Source: Nonomuraea sp. NEAU-A123
GTDB lineage: Bacteria; Actinomycetota; Actinomycetes; Streptosporangiales; Streptosporangiaceae
DNA: 64,000 nt
Direction: 5' to 3'
Assembly: GCF_018603905.1 (NCBI RefSeq)
Contig: NZ_JAHFZZ010000012.1
Location: 248,001 to 312,000, forward strand
A program made the position numbers and the translations under genes. Below are positions 16,440 through 24,009 of this stretch, one piece after another. Within the stretch, counting starts at the first letter, position 1. Every line of letters begins with the position of its first letter. A model generated the notes under the pieces. It ran no database searches, was not told where the DNA came from, and worked only from the letters and a program-made list of their open reading frames with translations.

Positions 16440-17066
16440 GTGAGAGCGGTTCCAACCTGCCCACGGTGTTTTGGCCCGCTTCACGGGCCGAGTGCCTGGT
16501 CGAGTGCGTGGCGATGCGATGCGCACGGTGATGTCCTGCCCTACCAGCCGCCCTGGCCGCCGTCCGACAGGGCGGTCGAGGTGCTGCGGAAGAGTTCGAT
16601 GGTGCCCGTGTGGCTGCCATGGCCGTTGCCGCCCGGCTGGCTCGTCACCGGCTTCGCGGAAGCGGGCGACGAACGTACCGGGGGCCGGGCCAGCGTGGTC
16701 GCTCTCAGCGGGCCTTCGCTGACCCAGGGGCCCGCCGACCTGCTGATCATCGCCGAGGAACCCGGCGTCGGGCTGGGCGCCGCGTTCGCCGGACTGGGCG
16801 GGCCCGATCCCGGAGAGGGGTTCGACTCCGGGCCGCCGAACGCGAAGATCGAGGTGCTCGGGCACCCGGCGGCGCTGTGGTGCGTGAGCGCGGGAGCCGA
16901 CCGGGCCGTCTACGCCGGCGAGGCGAGGGGCAACTGGCTGTGGACGATCGCCTGGCCCGCCGAGGCCGGATGCCTCATCGCGCTGGCCGAACTGAGCCTC
17001 CACGACCTGCGCGATCTCGAGCTCGACCTGCCTTTCGGCGCCTTCTCCCCGAGGCTGGAACAGTAG
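16440..17066 (+). CDS. Conserved actinobacterial protein, DUF6758-like
   Basis: A 208-aa soluble protein. The N terminus carries a partial zinc-ribbon pattern TCPRCFGPL ... WRCDAHGDV (C-x2-C, then C-x2-H). A central stretch PVWLPWPLPPGWLVTGFAEAG leads into a domain with GVGLGAAFAGLGGPDPG and ends SPRLE. I recognise the overall pattern as the DUF6758 family of actinomycetes, whose function is unknown. The GTG at 16440 gives a start just before the Cys pair. The metallo-beta-lactamase-fold and RecB genes follow in the same direction, which may be a conserved grouping. Confidence 0.75.
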   Translation: MRAVPTCPRCFGPLHGPSAWSSAWRCDAHGDVLPYQPPWPPSDRAVEVLRKSSMVPVWLPWPLPPGWLVTGFAEAGDERTGGRASVVALSGPSLTQGPADLLIIAEEPGVGLGAAFAGLGGPDPGEGFDSGPPNAKIEVLGHPAALWCVSAGADRAVYAGEARGNWLWTIAWPAEAGCLIALAELSLHDLRDLELDLPFGAFSPRLEQ

Positions 17067-17141
17067 GTACGAGCCCGGCACCGGACGAGTCACCGCCAAC
17101 GCGATTCGCGTCGTCACTCAGACGGACTAGAGTTCGGAGAC

Positions 17142-17852
17142 GTGACAGCGCGTATCGAGCGAGTGGTGAGCGAGGGTGTCGTCGACGTCGACGGCACCGA
17201 GCACAAGGTCGAGAACAACATCTGGATCGTCGGCGACGACGAAGAGGTGATTGTGATCGACCCGGCGCGTGACGCCGACAAGATCCTGGAGAAGGTCGGC
17301 GAGCGAGAGGTGCTCGCCGTGATCTGCACCCACGGTCTGCCCGACCATGTCGGCGCCGCCATCGAGGTGGCCAGCAGGGACGAGGCGGTGATCGCCCTCC
17401 ACCCCAAGGACAAGCCGCTCTGGCGGGAGACCTGGACCGAGACCTGGCCCGACATCGACATGGAGGACGACGGCATCTTCGCCGTGGCCGACGTGCGGCT
17501 CGATGTCATGGAGACGCCCGGCGTCTCGCCCGGCGGGGTCTCGCTCTACTGCGAGGGTCTCGGGGTGGTGTTCACCGGTGAGACGCTGCAGGCCGACGGG
17601 CCCGGCAAGATCGGTGGCGAATACCCCGACCTCAACTACCAGCTCAACGCGATCGGCGCGCGGCTGTTCACGCTGCCCGCCGAGACGCGGGTGCTGGCCG
17701 CCCACGGCGACGAGGTGACGATCGGCGACCTGGAGCCGCACTTCGGCGACTGGCAGCACAGCGAGTCGGCCGACACGGACGAGGGCCCGCTCACCGACGG
17801 CACCAAGGCCGCCGGGATCAGGCTCGATCCGGGTGACGGCCGGAGTGTATGA
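17142..17852 (+). CDS. Metallo-beta-lactamase-fold protein with degenerate metal site
   Basis: A 236-aa MBL-fold protein related to glyoxalase II-like hydrolases of actinomycetes. The fold is clear (NNIWIVGDDEEVIVIDPA, VICTHGLPDHVGAA, VVFTGETL, AAHGDEVTIG), but the metal ligands are not canonical. THxHxDH reads THGLPDH at 63-69, HTPGH reads ETPGV at 124-128 and TGDT reads TGET at 145-148. At least three metal-binding positions are changed, so a two-metal hydrolase site is doubtful. It may bind one metal or act without catalysis. The start is GTG 17142 with GGAG just upstream. The RecB nuclease starts inside its 3' end. Confidence 0.85.
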   Translation: MTARIERVVSEGVVDVDGTEHKVENNIWIVGDDEEVIVIDPARDADKILEKVGEREVLAVICTHGLPDHVGAAIEVASRDEAVIALHPKDKPLWRETWTETWPDIDMEDDGIFAVADVRLDVMETPGVSPGGVSLYCEGLGVVFTGETLQADGPGKIGGEYPDLNYQLNAIGARLFTLPAETRVLAAHGDEVTIGDLEPHFGDWQHSESADTDEGPLTDGTKAAGIRLDPGDGRSV

Positions 17853-18858
17853 CCAGCTTCCGCTGGAAGGGATGCCGCGACGGCTCTATTCGTGCACGCC
17901 GTCGCGGCTGAACGCCTGGCTCGACTGCCGCCGCCGCTACCGGTTCACCTACCTGGACCGGCCGCAGCCGTCCAAGGGGCCGGGGTGGGCGCACAACAGC
18001 GTCGGGGCCAGCGTGCACAACGCGCTGGCGGCCTGGTGGCGTGAGCCGTACGAACGGCGGACACCGCTGACGGCGGCCATCCTGCTGACCAACGGGTGGA
18101 TCACCGAGGGGTTCAGGGACGCGGACCAGTCGGCGCAGTGGCTCGGGCGCGCCCGCGACCTCGTGTCCGGATATGTCGGCACACTGGATCCGTCGGATGA
18201 TCCGGTCGGCGTCGAACGTACGGTGGCCACGCGCACCAAGATCATCGCGGTGTCCGGCCGCATCGACCGGCTCGACCGGCGGGGTGACGAGCTGGTGGTG
18301 GTCGACTACAAGACCGGGCGCCGGCCCCTCACCCAGGACGACGCGCGGTCCTCGCTCGCGCTGGCCATCTACGCGATCGCGGCCTCCAGGATGATGCGTA
18401 CGCCGTGCCACGCGGTCGAGCTGCACCACCTGCCGACCGGCGAGATCATCGAGTGGCGCCACACCGATGAGTCCCTCGCGCGCCATCTGGGACGCGCGGA
18501 GGAGGTCGGGGTCGAGGCCGCCACCGCCGACGAACGCTACCGCGAGGTGATGGGCGCACCGGGCCCCGTACGCGCCCGCTCCTCCGGCGCGGCGAGCAGC
18601 CGGACATCCAGTACGACGTCCGCCCCGGCCCTCGGCACGACCGGAAGCGGCGGCCCGGCGACCGGCGGCTCTGGTGGGCCCGGTGGTTCTGCTGGGGAGC
18701 GCCCGCACGTCGGGCCCCCGGCCGTGTCGTCCGAGCTGGACGCGGTGTTCGCCCCCAACCCCGGCCCGATCTGCGGCTGGTGCGACTTCCGGCGGCACTG
18801 CCCCGAAGGCATGGCCGCCGCCCCCGAGCGCCGCCCCTGGGACGGCCTGGCCGAATAA
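17833..18858 (+). CDS. RecB-family PD-(D/E)XK exonuclease with Fe-S cysteines
   Basis: A 341-aa standalone nuclease. It has H62 in VHNAL, D145 in GRIDRLD, D158 and K160 in VVVDYKTG, and Q/Y-type motif ALAIYAIA near 176-183. Cysteines C32, C314, C317 and C323 (C...C-x2-C-x5-C) match the iron-sulfur cluster of AddB/Cas4-like nucleases. Residues 250-290 are a Ser/Gly/Thr-rich linker before the last Cys cluster, unusually long for the family. The start GTG 17833 (or GTG 17845) lies within the MBL-fold gene end, giving a 20-bp overlap and coupling. It probably processes DNA ends or recombination intermediates. Confidence 0.9.
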   Translation: MTAGVYDQLPLEGMPRRLYSCTPSRLNAWLDCRRRYRFTYLDRPQPSKGPGWAHNSVGASVHNALAAWWREPYERRTPLTAAILLTNGWITEGFRDADQSAQWLGRARDLVSGYVGTLDPSDDPVGVERTVATRTKIIAVSGRIDRLDRRGDELVVVDYKTGRRPLTQDDARSSLALAIYAIAASRMMRTPCHAVELHHLPTGEIIEWRHTDESLARHLGRAEEVGVEAATADERYREVMGAPGPVRARSSGAASSRTSSTTSAPALGTTGSGGPATGGSGGPGGSAGERPHVGPPAVSSELDAVFAPNPGPICGWCDFRRHCPEGMAAAPERRPWDGLAE

Positions 18859-18865
18859 CGACGGC

Positions 18866-18911
18866 AACCCGACCATGACCATGGTTGGACATATCCGGTT
18901 ATGGTCGGGTT
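18866..18911. promoter_or_regulatory. Inverted repeat operator upstream of the MFS gene
   Basis: AACCCGACCAT (18866-18876) and ATGGTCGGGTT (18901-18911) are perfect 11-bp inverted arms, 24 bp apart. ACCATGGT (18878-18885) is a further 8-bp palindrome inside. The right arm ends exactly where the MFS reading frame (GTG 18912) begins, so a bound dimer would block transcription start or ribosome access. The regulator is not adjacent. Confidence 0.6.
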
Positions 18912-20078
18912 GTGGGTCGGGTGGGGCGCTTGCCGGTGGCGGTGGCGCTCGGTGCGTTGTTCAACCCACTGAACTCCTCCATGATCGCCATAGCCCTGGC
19001 CCGCATCGAGACCGAGTTCCACGTCGGCGTCGTCGCCGTCACCTGGCTGGCCGCGGGCTTCTACCTGACCGCCGTCGCCGTGCCGCCGGTCATGGGCGCG
19101 CTGGCCGACAGGTTCGGTCCCCGGCGGGTGTTCTGCGTCGGGCTGATCATGGTGGGACTGACCGGTGCCCTCGCCGCCGTGGCCCCCTCCTATCCCGTCC
19201 TGGTGGCGGCCCGGCTGCTGCAGGCGTTCGGGAGCTGCGCGACGCTCCCGGCCGGGATGGCGATCATCACGGCGACGGCGGAGCAGGGGCGGCCGCCGCC
19301 CCGCGTCATCGCGATGATCTCGATGGTGCTCACGGCCAGCGCGGCCGCGGGGCCGGTGCTGGCGGGGTTCCTGGTCAGCTTATGGGGGTGGCGGGCCATC
19401 TTCCTGGTCAACGTCCCGCTCGCGGCTGTGGCGCTCATTCCGGCGTTGCGCTGGCTGCCCAAGGTGGCTCCGGTTCGGCGGCGGCGGGCGTGGTTGCCCA
19501 GGCCGCGGCCCGCGCTGCTGGCCACCTATGGGCTGTTCGCGCTGGTCAATGTGGTGTTCTATCTGGCGTTCATCATGGTGCCGCTCTGGGCGCAGCGCTC
19601 GGGCGGGCTGCCGCCACATCTCGCGGGGCTGCTGGTGCTGCCCATGGCCGTGTCGGCGATCGTCATGACGCCCGTGGCGGTGGCGCTGGCCGCGCGGGCG
19701 GGGCTGCGGGCCGTGCTGCTGGCGAGCGCGGCGCTGCTGCTGGCCGGGTCGTGCGCGATGTTCTGGGCCGGGCCCATCGGTCTGGTGCTGGTGACCACGT
19801 CGTTGATCGGTCTGGCGTCCGCGTTCAGCCAGTTCGGCCTGAACTCGCTGGTGTTCGTACACGCCGACCGGAACGAGACCGGCATGGCCGTGGGCCTCTT
19901 CCAGGCGTCGCGCTACATCGGAGCCGCCACGGCGGCCTCGATCACCGGCGTGCTGTTCGACCCCGCGGGCATGGGCCCCAGCGGCTGGGTCATGGTCACG
20001 GCCTCGACACTCATCCTGCTCGCCGGATTGGTCATCCCCGTCGAGACATCGGATGAAGAATCCCGTCAAAACCATTAA
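18912..20078 (+). CDS. MFS transporter (drug:H+ antiporter-like)
   Basis: A 388-aa transporter with about 12 helices. It shows ALFNPLNSSMIAIALARIE (DHA-type opening with N and S residues), MGALADRFGPRRVF (motif A), AARLLQAFGSCATLPAGMAI and WGWRAIFLVNVPLAAV. It likely exports drugs or metabolites. No Shine-Dalgarno is seen before GTG 18912, which supports a leaderless transcript; TTG 18885 would be the far alternative. Upstream lies a large inverted repeat, downstream the PQQ cluster after a 110-bp gap. A role in exporting a PQQ-related product is possible but unproven. Confidence 0.88.
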   Translation: MGRVGRLPVAVALGALFNPLNSSMIAIALARIETEFHVGVVAVTWLAAGFYLTAVAVPPVMGALADRFGPRRVFCVGLIMVGLTGALAAVAPSYPVLVAARLLQAFGSCATLPAGMAIITATAEQGRPPPRVIAMISMVLTASAAAGPVLAGFLVSLWGWRAIFLVNVPLAAVALIPALRWLPKVAPVRRRRAWLPRPRPALLATYGLFALVNVVFYLAFIMVPLWAQRSGGLPPHLAGLLVLPMAVSAIVMTPVAVALAARAGLRAVLLASAALLLAGSCAMFWAGPIGLVLVTTSLIGLASAFSQFGLNSLVFVHADRNETGMAVGLFQASRYIGAATAASITGVLFDPAGMGPSGWVMVTASTLILLAGLVIPVETSDEESRQNH

Positions 20079-20188
20079 GACCCGGCTTTAAGGCGAAATT
20101 TCCCGGCATAGATCCGATCTAAGCCATTGACGGCGAGCGCCATGAGCGGTCATATCGGGTGTAACCCCCTACTGAAAGGCAGGTGCGC

Positions 20189-20341
20189 ATGTCCCAGCCG
20201 AAGGAGCAGGGCAAGCAACCACCCAGGATCCACGCGAAGAAGGTCAGGGCCCGCGGCGAGGAGACGACCTGGCACAAGCCCGACTACCAGGTCGTCGAGG
20301 CATCGATGGAGATGACCGCGTACTTCCTGGCCACCAGGTAA
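20189..20341 (+). CDS. pqqA: PqqA, precursor peptide of pyrroloquinoline quinone
   Basis: A 50-aa peptide starting at ATG 20189 (GAAAGGCAGG upstream). The C-terminal half WHKPDYQVVEASMEMTAYFL contains the required E-x3-Y pair: E41 and Y45, the Glu and Tyr that the radical SAM enzyme PqqE cross-links to make PQQ. Only five residues follow Tyr45. The N terminus is Lys/Gln rich, and the whole peptide is longer than the 23-39 aa of proteobacterial PqqA. It is followed within 12 bp by pqqB. The 110-bp gap before it should hold the operon promoter. Confidence 0.92.
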   Translation: MSQPKEQGKQPPRIHAKKVRARGEETTWHKPDYQVVEASMEMTAYFLATR

Positions 20342-20353
20342 CCGGGCACCGCC

Positions 20354-21154
20354 ATGCGACTGCAGGTGCTCGGCACCGCGGCCGGTGGCGGCGTGCCCCA
20401 GTGGAACTGCGCGTGCCCTGGCTGCTCCGGGGCACGCGCTCATCCGGGCCGCCGCAGGCGCCACGCCAGCCTGGCCGTACAACTGGACGACGGTTGTTAC
20501 GTCGTCAACGCCACGCCCGACATCGCCGACCAGATCGAGGCGTGCGCGTGGCTGCGGCCGGGACCGGGGCCGCGCGAGTCGCCGCTGAAGGGCGTCATCC
20601 TCACCGACGCCGAGCTCGACCACACGATCGGCCTGCTCAGGCTCCGGGAGGCGGACGAGCTGGAGGTCCGCTGCACCCCGGTGGTACGGCAGGCGCTGCG
20701 GCCCTTCGCCGACATCCTCCGCCCCTACCTGCGGCTCTCCTGGGCCGACGCCGATCTCATCCCGATATCGGCCAAGCGACCCCGGTACGCCGGCTCCCCG
20801 GACGCCCCAGACTGGGTGTCCGCCCTGCGCCTCATAGGGGGAGCGGTGGTCTACGCGCCCGCCATGGGCGTGTGGCCCGACGAGCTGGACGAAGCCGAAT
20901 GCGCCATCATCGACGGCACGTTCTGGGACGACGAGGAGCCCCGTCGTACCGGAATCTCGGAGAAGACCGCCACCCAGATGGGCCACCTGCCGATCGAGGC
21001 GACCATGGAGCGCCTCTCCCGGCTGCCGGGCCGCCGCCTGTACACCCACCTCAACAACACCAACCCCCTCGTGGACCCGGCGGCCGAGCAGCACAAGGTG
21101 CTCGCCGAGCTGGGGATCGAGGTGGCCGCCGACGGGATGGTGATCGACCTGTGA
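20354..21154 (+). CDS. pqqB: PqqB, PQQ biosynthesis hydroxylase (MBL fold)
   Basis: A 266-aa member of the metallo-beta-lactamase fold. The family opening LGTAAGGGVPQWNCACPGC provides the structural Zn cysteines, and ILTDAELDHTIGLL carries the D-x-E-x-D-H metal motif of PqqB. YTHLNNTNP near the end supplies His and Asn ligands. PqqB hydroxylates the cross-linked Glu-Tyr intermediate. It starts at ATG 20354 and its TGA overlaps the pqqC GTG. Confidence 0.95.
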   Translation: MRLQVLGTAAGGGVPQWNCACPGCSGARAHPGRRRRHASLAVQLDDGCYVVNATPDIADQIEACAWLRPGPGPRESPLKGVILTDAELDHTIGLLRLREADELEVRCTPVVRQALRPFADILRPYLRLSWADADLIPISAKRPRYAGSPDAPDWVSALRLIGGAVVYAPAMGVWPDELDEAECAIIDGTFWDDEEPRRTGISEKTATQMGHLPIEATMERLSRLPGRRLYTHLNNTNPLVDPAAEQHKVLAELGIEVAADGMVIDL

Positions 21155-21822
21155 ACGGCTTCGAGGCCGAGCTGCGTGCCGTACCGGAGAAGCGCTACCA
21201 CCACCTGCACCCCTTCAACCAGCGCATGCACGCCGGCGAGCTGACCCGTGACGAGCTGCGGGGCTGGATACTCAACCGCTTCCACTACCAGCGGCACATC
21301 CCGATCAAGGACGCGTTCATCCTCAGCAAGCTGGAGACGCCCGAACTGCGCAGGACGTGGCTGCGCCGGATCCAGGACCACGACGGCACCGCGCCGGGCG
21401 AGGGCGGCATCGAGCGGTGGCTGCGCCTCGGCGAGGCCGCCGGGCTGGAGCGGGCCCTGCTGCTGTCGGGCGAGGGCGTGCTGCCGGGTGTGCGGCTGGC
21501 CGTCGACGGCTACGTGAACCTGTGCCGCCACGGCTCCGCGCTCGAAGCCGTGGCCGCCTCGCTGACGGAGCTGTTCGCACCGGACCTGATGCGCACCAGG
21601 ATCGCCGCCTTCGAGCGGCATTACCCGTGGATCGACCCCGAGGGGCTGCGTTACTTCCGCGTACGCGTCTCTCAGGGCCGCCAGGACAGCGGCGAAGCCC
21701 TCGCCCTAGTCCTAGAGTGGGCACAGACCCGCACAGACCAGGAGAGGGCCATCACGGCCCTCGGCTACAAGTGCGACGTGCTGTGGGCGCTGCTCGACGC
21801 GGTGGACAAGGCCTACCGATGA
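21151..21822 (+). CDS. pqqC: PqqC, pyrroloquinoline-quinone synthase
   Basis: A 223-aa helical, cofactor-free oxidase that performs the last ring closure and eight-electron oxidation to PQQ. Conserved family segments are RYHHLHPFNQRMH, GWILNRFHYQRHIPIKDAFI (His/Tyr/Arg of the active site), IQDHDG and FERHYPWIDPEGLRYFR. The length fits PqqC (about 230-250). GTG 21151 overlaps the pqqB stop (GTGA) and the stop overlaps the pqqD ATG (ATGA), so the three are translationally coupled. Confidence 0.95.
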   Translation: MNGFEAELRAVPEKRYHHLHPFNQRMHAGELTRDELRGWILNRFHYQRHIPIKDAFILSKLETPELRRTWLRRIQDHDGTAPGEGGIERWLRLGEAAGLERALLLSGEGVLPGVRLAVDGYVNLCRHGSALEAVAASLTELFAPDLMRTRIAAFERHYPWIDPEGLRYFRVRVSQGRQDSGEALALVLEWAQTRTDQERAITALGYKCDVLWALLDAVDKAYR

Positions 21823-22058
21823 CCTGGCGCCCGGCACTGTCCCGCGCGGCCATGCTCCGCCACGATCCGGTACGGCAGACCGACCTGCTGATCGTGCCCG
21901 AGCGGATCGTCGTGCTGAACGAGGAGGCGGCGGCCATCGTCGGCCTCTGCGACGGCGAACGGACCGTGGCCGACATCGTCGCGGAGCTCCCCGAGGGCGC
22001 GGAGGCGGATGTGGTGGAGTTCCTCGACCGGGTGCGCGCGGAGGGGTGGCTGCGGTGA
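21819..22058 (+). CDS. pqqD: PqqD, peptide chaperone for PqqA
   Basis: A 79-aa RRE-type protein that binds PqqA and presents it to PqqE. It shows the PqqD pattern with strands LLIVPERIVVLNEEAAAIVGLCDGERTV and helix ADIVAELPEGAEADVVEFLDRV, quoted in short: ERIVVLNEEAAAIVGLCDG. The start ATG 21819 overlaps the pqqC stop and its TGA overlaps the pqqE GTG. It is a separate protein here and not fused to PqqC. Confidence 0.93.
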   Translation: MTWRPALSRAAMLRHDPVRQTDLLIVPERIVVLNEEAAAIVGLCDGERTVADIVAELPEGAEADVVEFLDRVRAEGWLR

Positions 22059-23134
22059 GCGCGCCCTGGGCCATGCTGGCCGAGCTCACGCACGCGTGCC
22101 CGCTGCGCTGCCCGTACTGCTCCAACCCGGTCGAACTGGCGGCCAGGTCGAGCGAGCTGAGCACCGGCGAATGGCAGCGGATACTCGCCGAGTCGGCGGC
22201 GCTCGGCGTGGTGCACGCGCACCTGTCCGGCGGTGAGCCGCTGCTCAGGCCGGATCTGGCGCCGATCGTGGCGGCGGCCGAGGGGGAGGGCGTCTACACC
22301 CAGCTCGTCACCAGCGGCGTCGGGCTCACGGAGCGACGGCTCGGCGAACTCGCCGAAGCGGGGCTGCGGAGCGTGCAGCTCTCGGTCCAGTCGGCGACCG
22401 GCGCCGAGTCGGACCGGATCGCCGGAGTCGCCTCGTTCGCGCGGAAGGAGCGGGCCGCCGCCGTCGTGGCGGCGAGCGGGCTGCCGTTCGGGCTCAACGT
22501 GGTGCTGCACCGGGAGAACCTCGACGCCGTCGGCGAGATCATCGAGCTGGGACTGTCGTGGGGCGTGGCGCGCATCGAGCTGGCCAACACGCAGTTCTAC
22601 GGGTGGGGGCTGCTCAACAGGACCGCGCTGCTGCCCACCAGGGAGCAACTCGCCCGCGCCGAGGCAACAGTCAAGAATTATCGGGAAAAAACGGATGTCG
22701 AGCTGATCTGGGTGATCCCCGATTACTTCGACGGGGTGCCGAAGCCCTGCATGGGCGGCTGGGGCGCGATCTCGATCACCGTCGCGCCCGACGGCCGGGT
22801 GCTGCCCTGCCCGGCGGCCTACGACCTGCCGCTGGAGCTGCCGAACGCCCGTGACCACTCGATCGGCTGGATCTGGGAGCACTCGCCCGCGTTCAACGCC
22901 TACCGGGGCACCGGCTGGATGCGCGAGCCCTGCGCGAGCTGCCCGCGCAAGGAGCTCGACTTCGGCGGCTGCCGCTGCCAGGCGTACGCGCTCACCGGCG
23001 ACGCCGGCCGCACCGACCCGGCCTGCGGGCTGTCACCCGACCACCATCTCCTCGACGAGCTGGCCGGCGGCGGCACGTGGACCTTCAGGCGGCCAGCGCC
23101 TTCGGCCAGCGGCGCGGATCGGTCAGCCCCCTGA
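22055..23134 (+). CDS. pqqE: PqqE, radical SAM Glu-Tyr cross-linking enzyme
   Basis: A 359-aa radical SAM/SPASM enzyme. The SAM cluster cysteines are C15, C19 and C22 (ACPLRCPYCSNP), HLSGGEPLLRPDL is the GGE motif region, and the C-terminal SPASM domain carries cysteines in CMGGWG, PCPAAYDL, CASCPRK and FGGCRCQA. It joins Glu and Tyr of PqqA as the first committed step. GTG 22055 overlaps the pqqD TGA. The last 50 bp overlap the convergent MpaB-like gene. Confidence 0.95.
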   Translation: MSAPWAMLAELTHACPLRCPYCSNPVELAARSSELSTGEWQRILAESAALGVVHAHLSGGEPLLRPDLAPIVAAAEGEGVYTQLVTSGVGLTERRLGELAEAGLRSVQLSVQSATGAESDRIAGVASFARKERAAAVVAASGLPFGLNVVLHRENLDAVGEIIELGLSWGVARIELANTQFYGWGLLNRTALLPTREQLARAEATVKNYREKTDVELIWVIPDYFDGVPKPCMGGWGAISITVAPDGRVLPCPAAYDLPLELPNARDHSIGWIWEHSPAFNAYRGTGWMREPCASCPRKELDFGGCRCQAYALTGDAGRTDPACGLSPDHHLLDELAGGGTWTFRRPAPSASGADRSAP

Positions 23135-23996
23135 GCCCCTTGCCGGTGTCGTAGCCGGCGGCACCGAGCCGCTCGCGGGCGGCCCGCAGCATCTCCCTGG
23201 TCGACGGCATGAACGCGTGGTCGTGCAGCGGCTCGGGCAGTGAGTTCATGGCGAGCCGGAACGCCTTCAGCCCGGCGGTCACCGTGGCCCGCGGCACCTC
23301 CGGCAGCACGCCGTACATCCGCCTGGCCCAGTCCGGCAGCGTGTAGTAGCACAGCGCGCCGAACGGGAAGTAGGCCGGTTTGCCCGGCGTGAGTGCCCGC
23401 AGCTCCTGCGGCAGCCTCGGCCAGAGCAGGAACCGCACGGTCGAGGCGGCCTCCTCGGTGACGCGCAGGGCGGGGCGTACCTGCTTGAAGTAGGCGTCCA
23501 TCTCCGCGCACGAGCCGGGCACGTCCTCGGGGTGCAGGCCGACGTAGGAGGCGCTCCTGCGCTGTTCCCGCAGGTAGGAGTCGGCCTGACGCTCGGTGAG
23601 CCCCAGCCCGCCGCGCCTGGCCACCTCCAGGTAGGACGAGACCTCCGCGCAGTGCACCCAGAGCAGCAGTTCGGGATCGTCGACCCGGTGCGTCCTGCCG
23701 GTGTCGGGGTCGCTGACGCGCAGGCTCTTGTGGATGCCGCGCACCCGTCGGCCGATCTCGTCGGCCTCGGCCGGACTGCCAAACGTCGTGCGGCCCACGA
23801 AGTCGGCGGTGCGGCGCAGCCGGCCGAACGGGTCCTGCTGGAAATTGGAGTTCTGCCAGACGCCGCGCATCGCGATGGGGTGCAGCGCCTGGAGCATCAG
23901 GCCGCGCACGCCGCCGACCCACATGGTGCGGTCGAGGTGCACCAGCCAGGTCGCGCTGTGCGGCGGCTGGACGACGATGTCTTCGCTACTCGTCAT
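23085..23996 (-). CDS. MpaB-like oxygenase (DUF2236 family)
   Basis: A 303-aa protein of the ER-bound/rubber oxygenase-like DUF2236 family, to which latex-clearing protein and MpaB also belong. It has the family opening TWLVHLDRTMWVGGVRGLMLQALHP, with the His expected to bind haem, ending LQALHPIAM. It also has LLLWVHCAEVSSYL (the conserved WVH) and SYVGLHPEDVPGSCAEMDAYF. It probably binds a histidine-ligated metal or haem and oxidises an unknown substrate. ATG 23996 lacks a Shine-Dalgarno. The gene overlaps pqqE tail to tail by 50 bp and lies 13 bp downstream of the hydrolase gene stop, so the two form one minus-strand unit. Confidence 0.85.
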   Translation of the reverse strand: MTSSEDIVVQPPHSATWLVHLDRTMWVGGVRGLMLQALHPIAMRGVWQNSNFQQDPFGRLRRTADFVGRTTFGSPAEADEIGRRVRGIHKSLRVSDPDTGRTHRVDDPELLLWVHCAEVSSYLEVARRGGLGLTERQADSYLREQRRSASYVGLHPEDVPGSCAEMDAYFKQVRPALRVTEEAASTVRFLLWPRLPQELRALTPGKPAYFPFGALCYYTLPDWARRMYGVLPEVPRATVTAGLKAFRLAMNSLPEPLHDHAFMPSTREMLRAARERLGAAGYDTGKGLRGLTDPRRWPKALAA

Positions 23997-24009
23997 AGTA
24001 AGTAGATAA

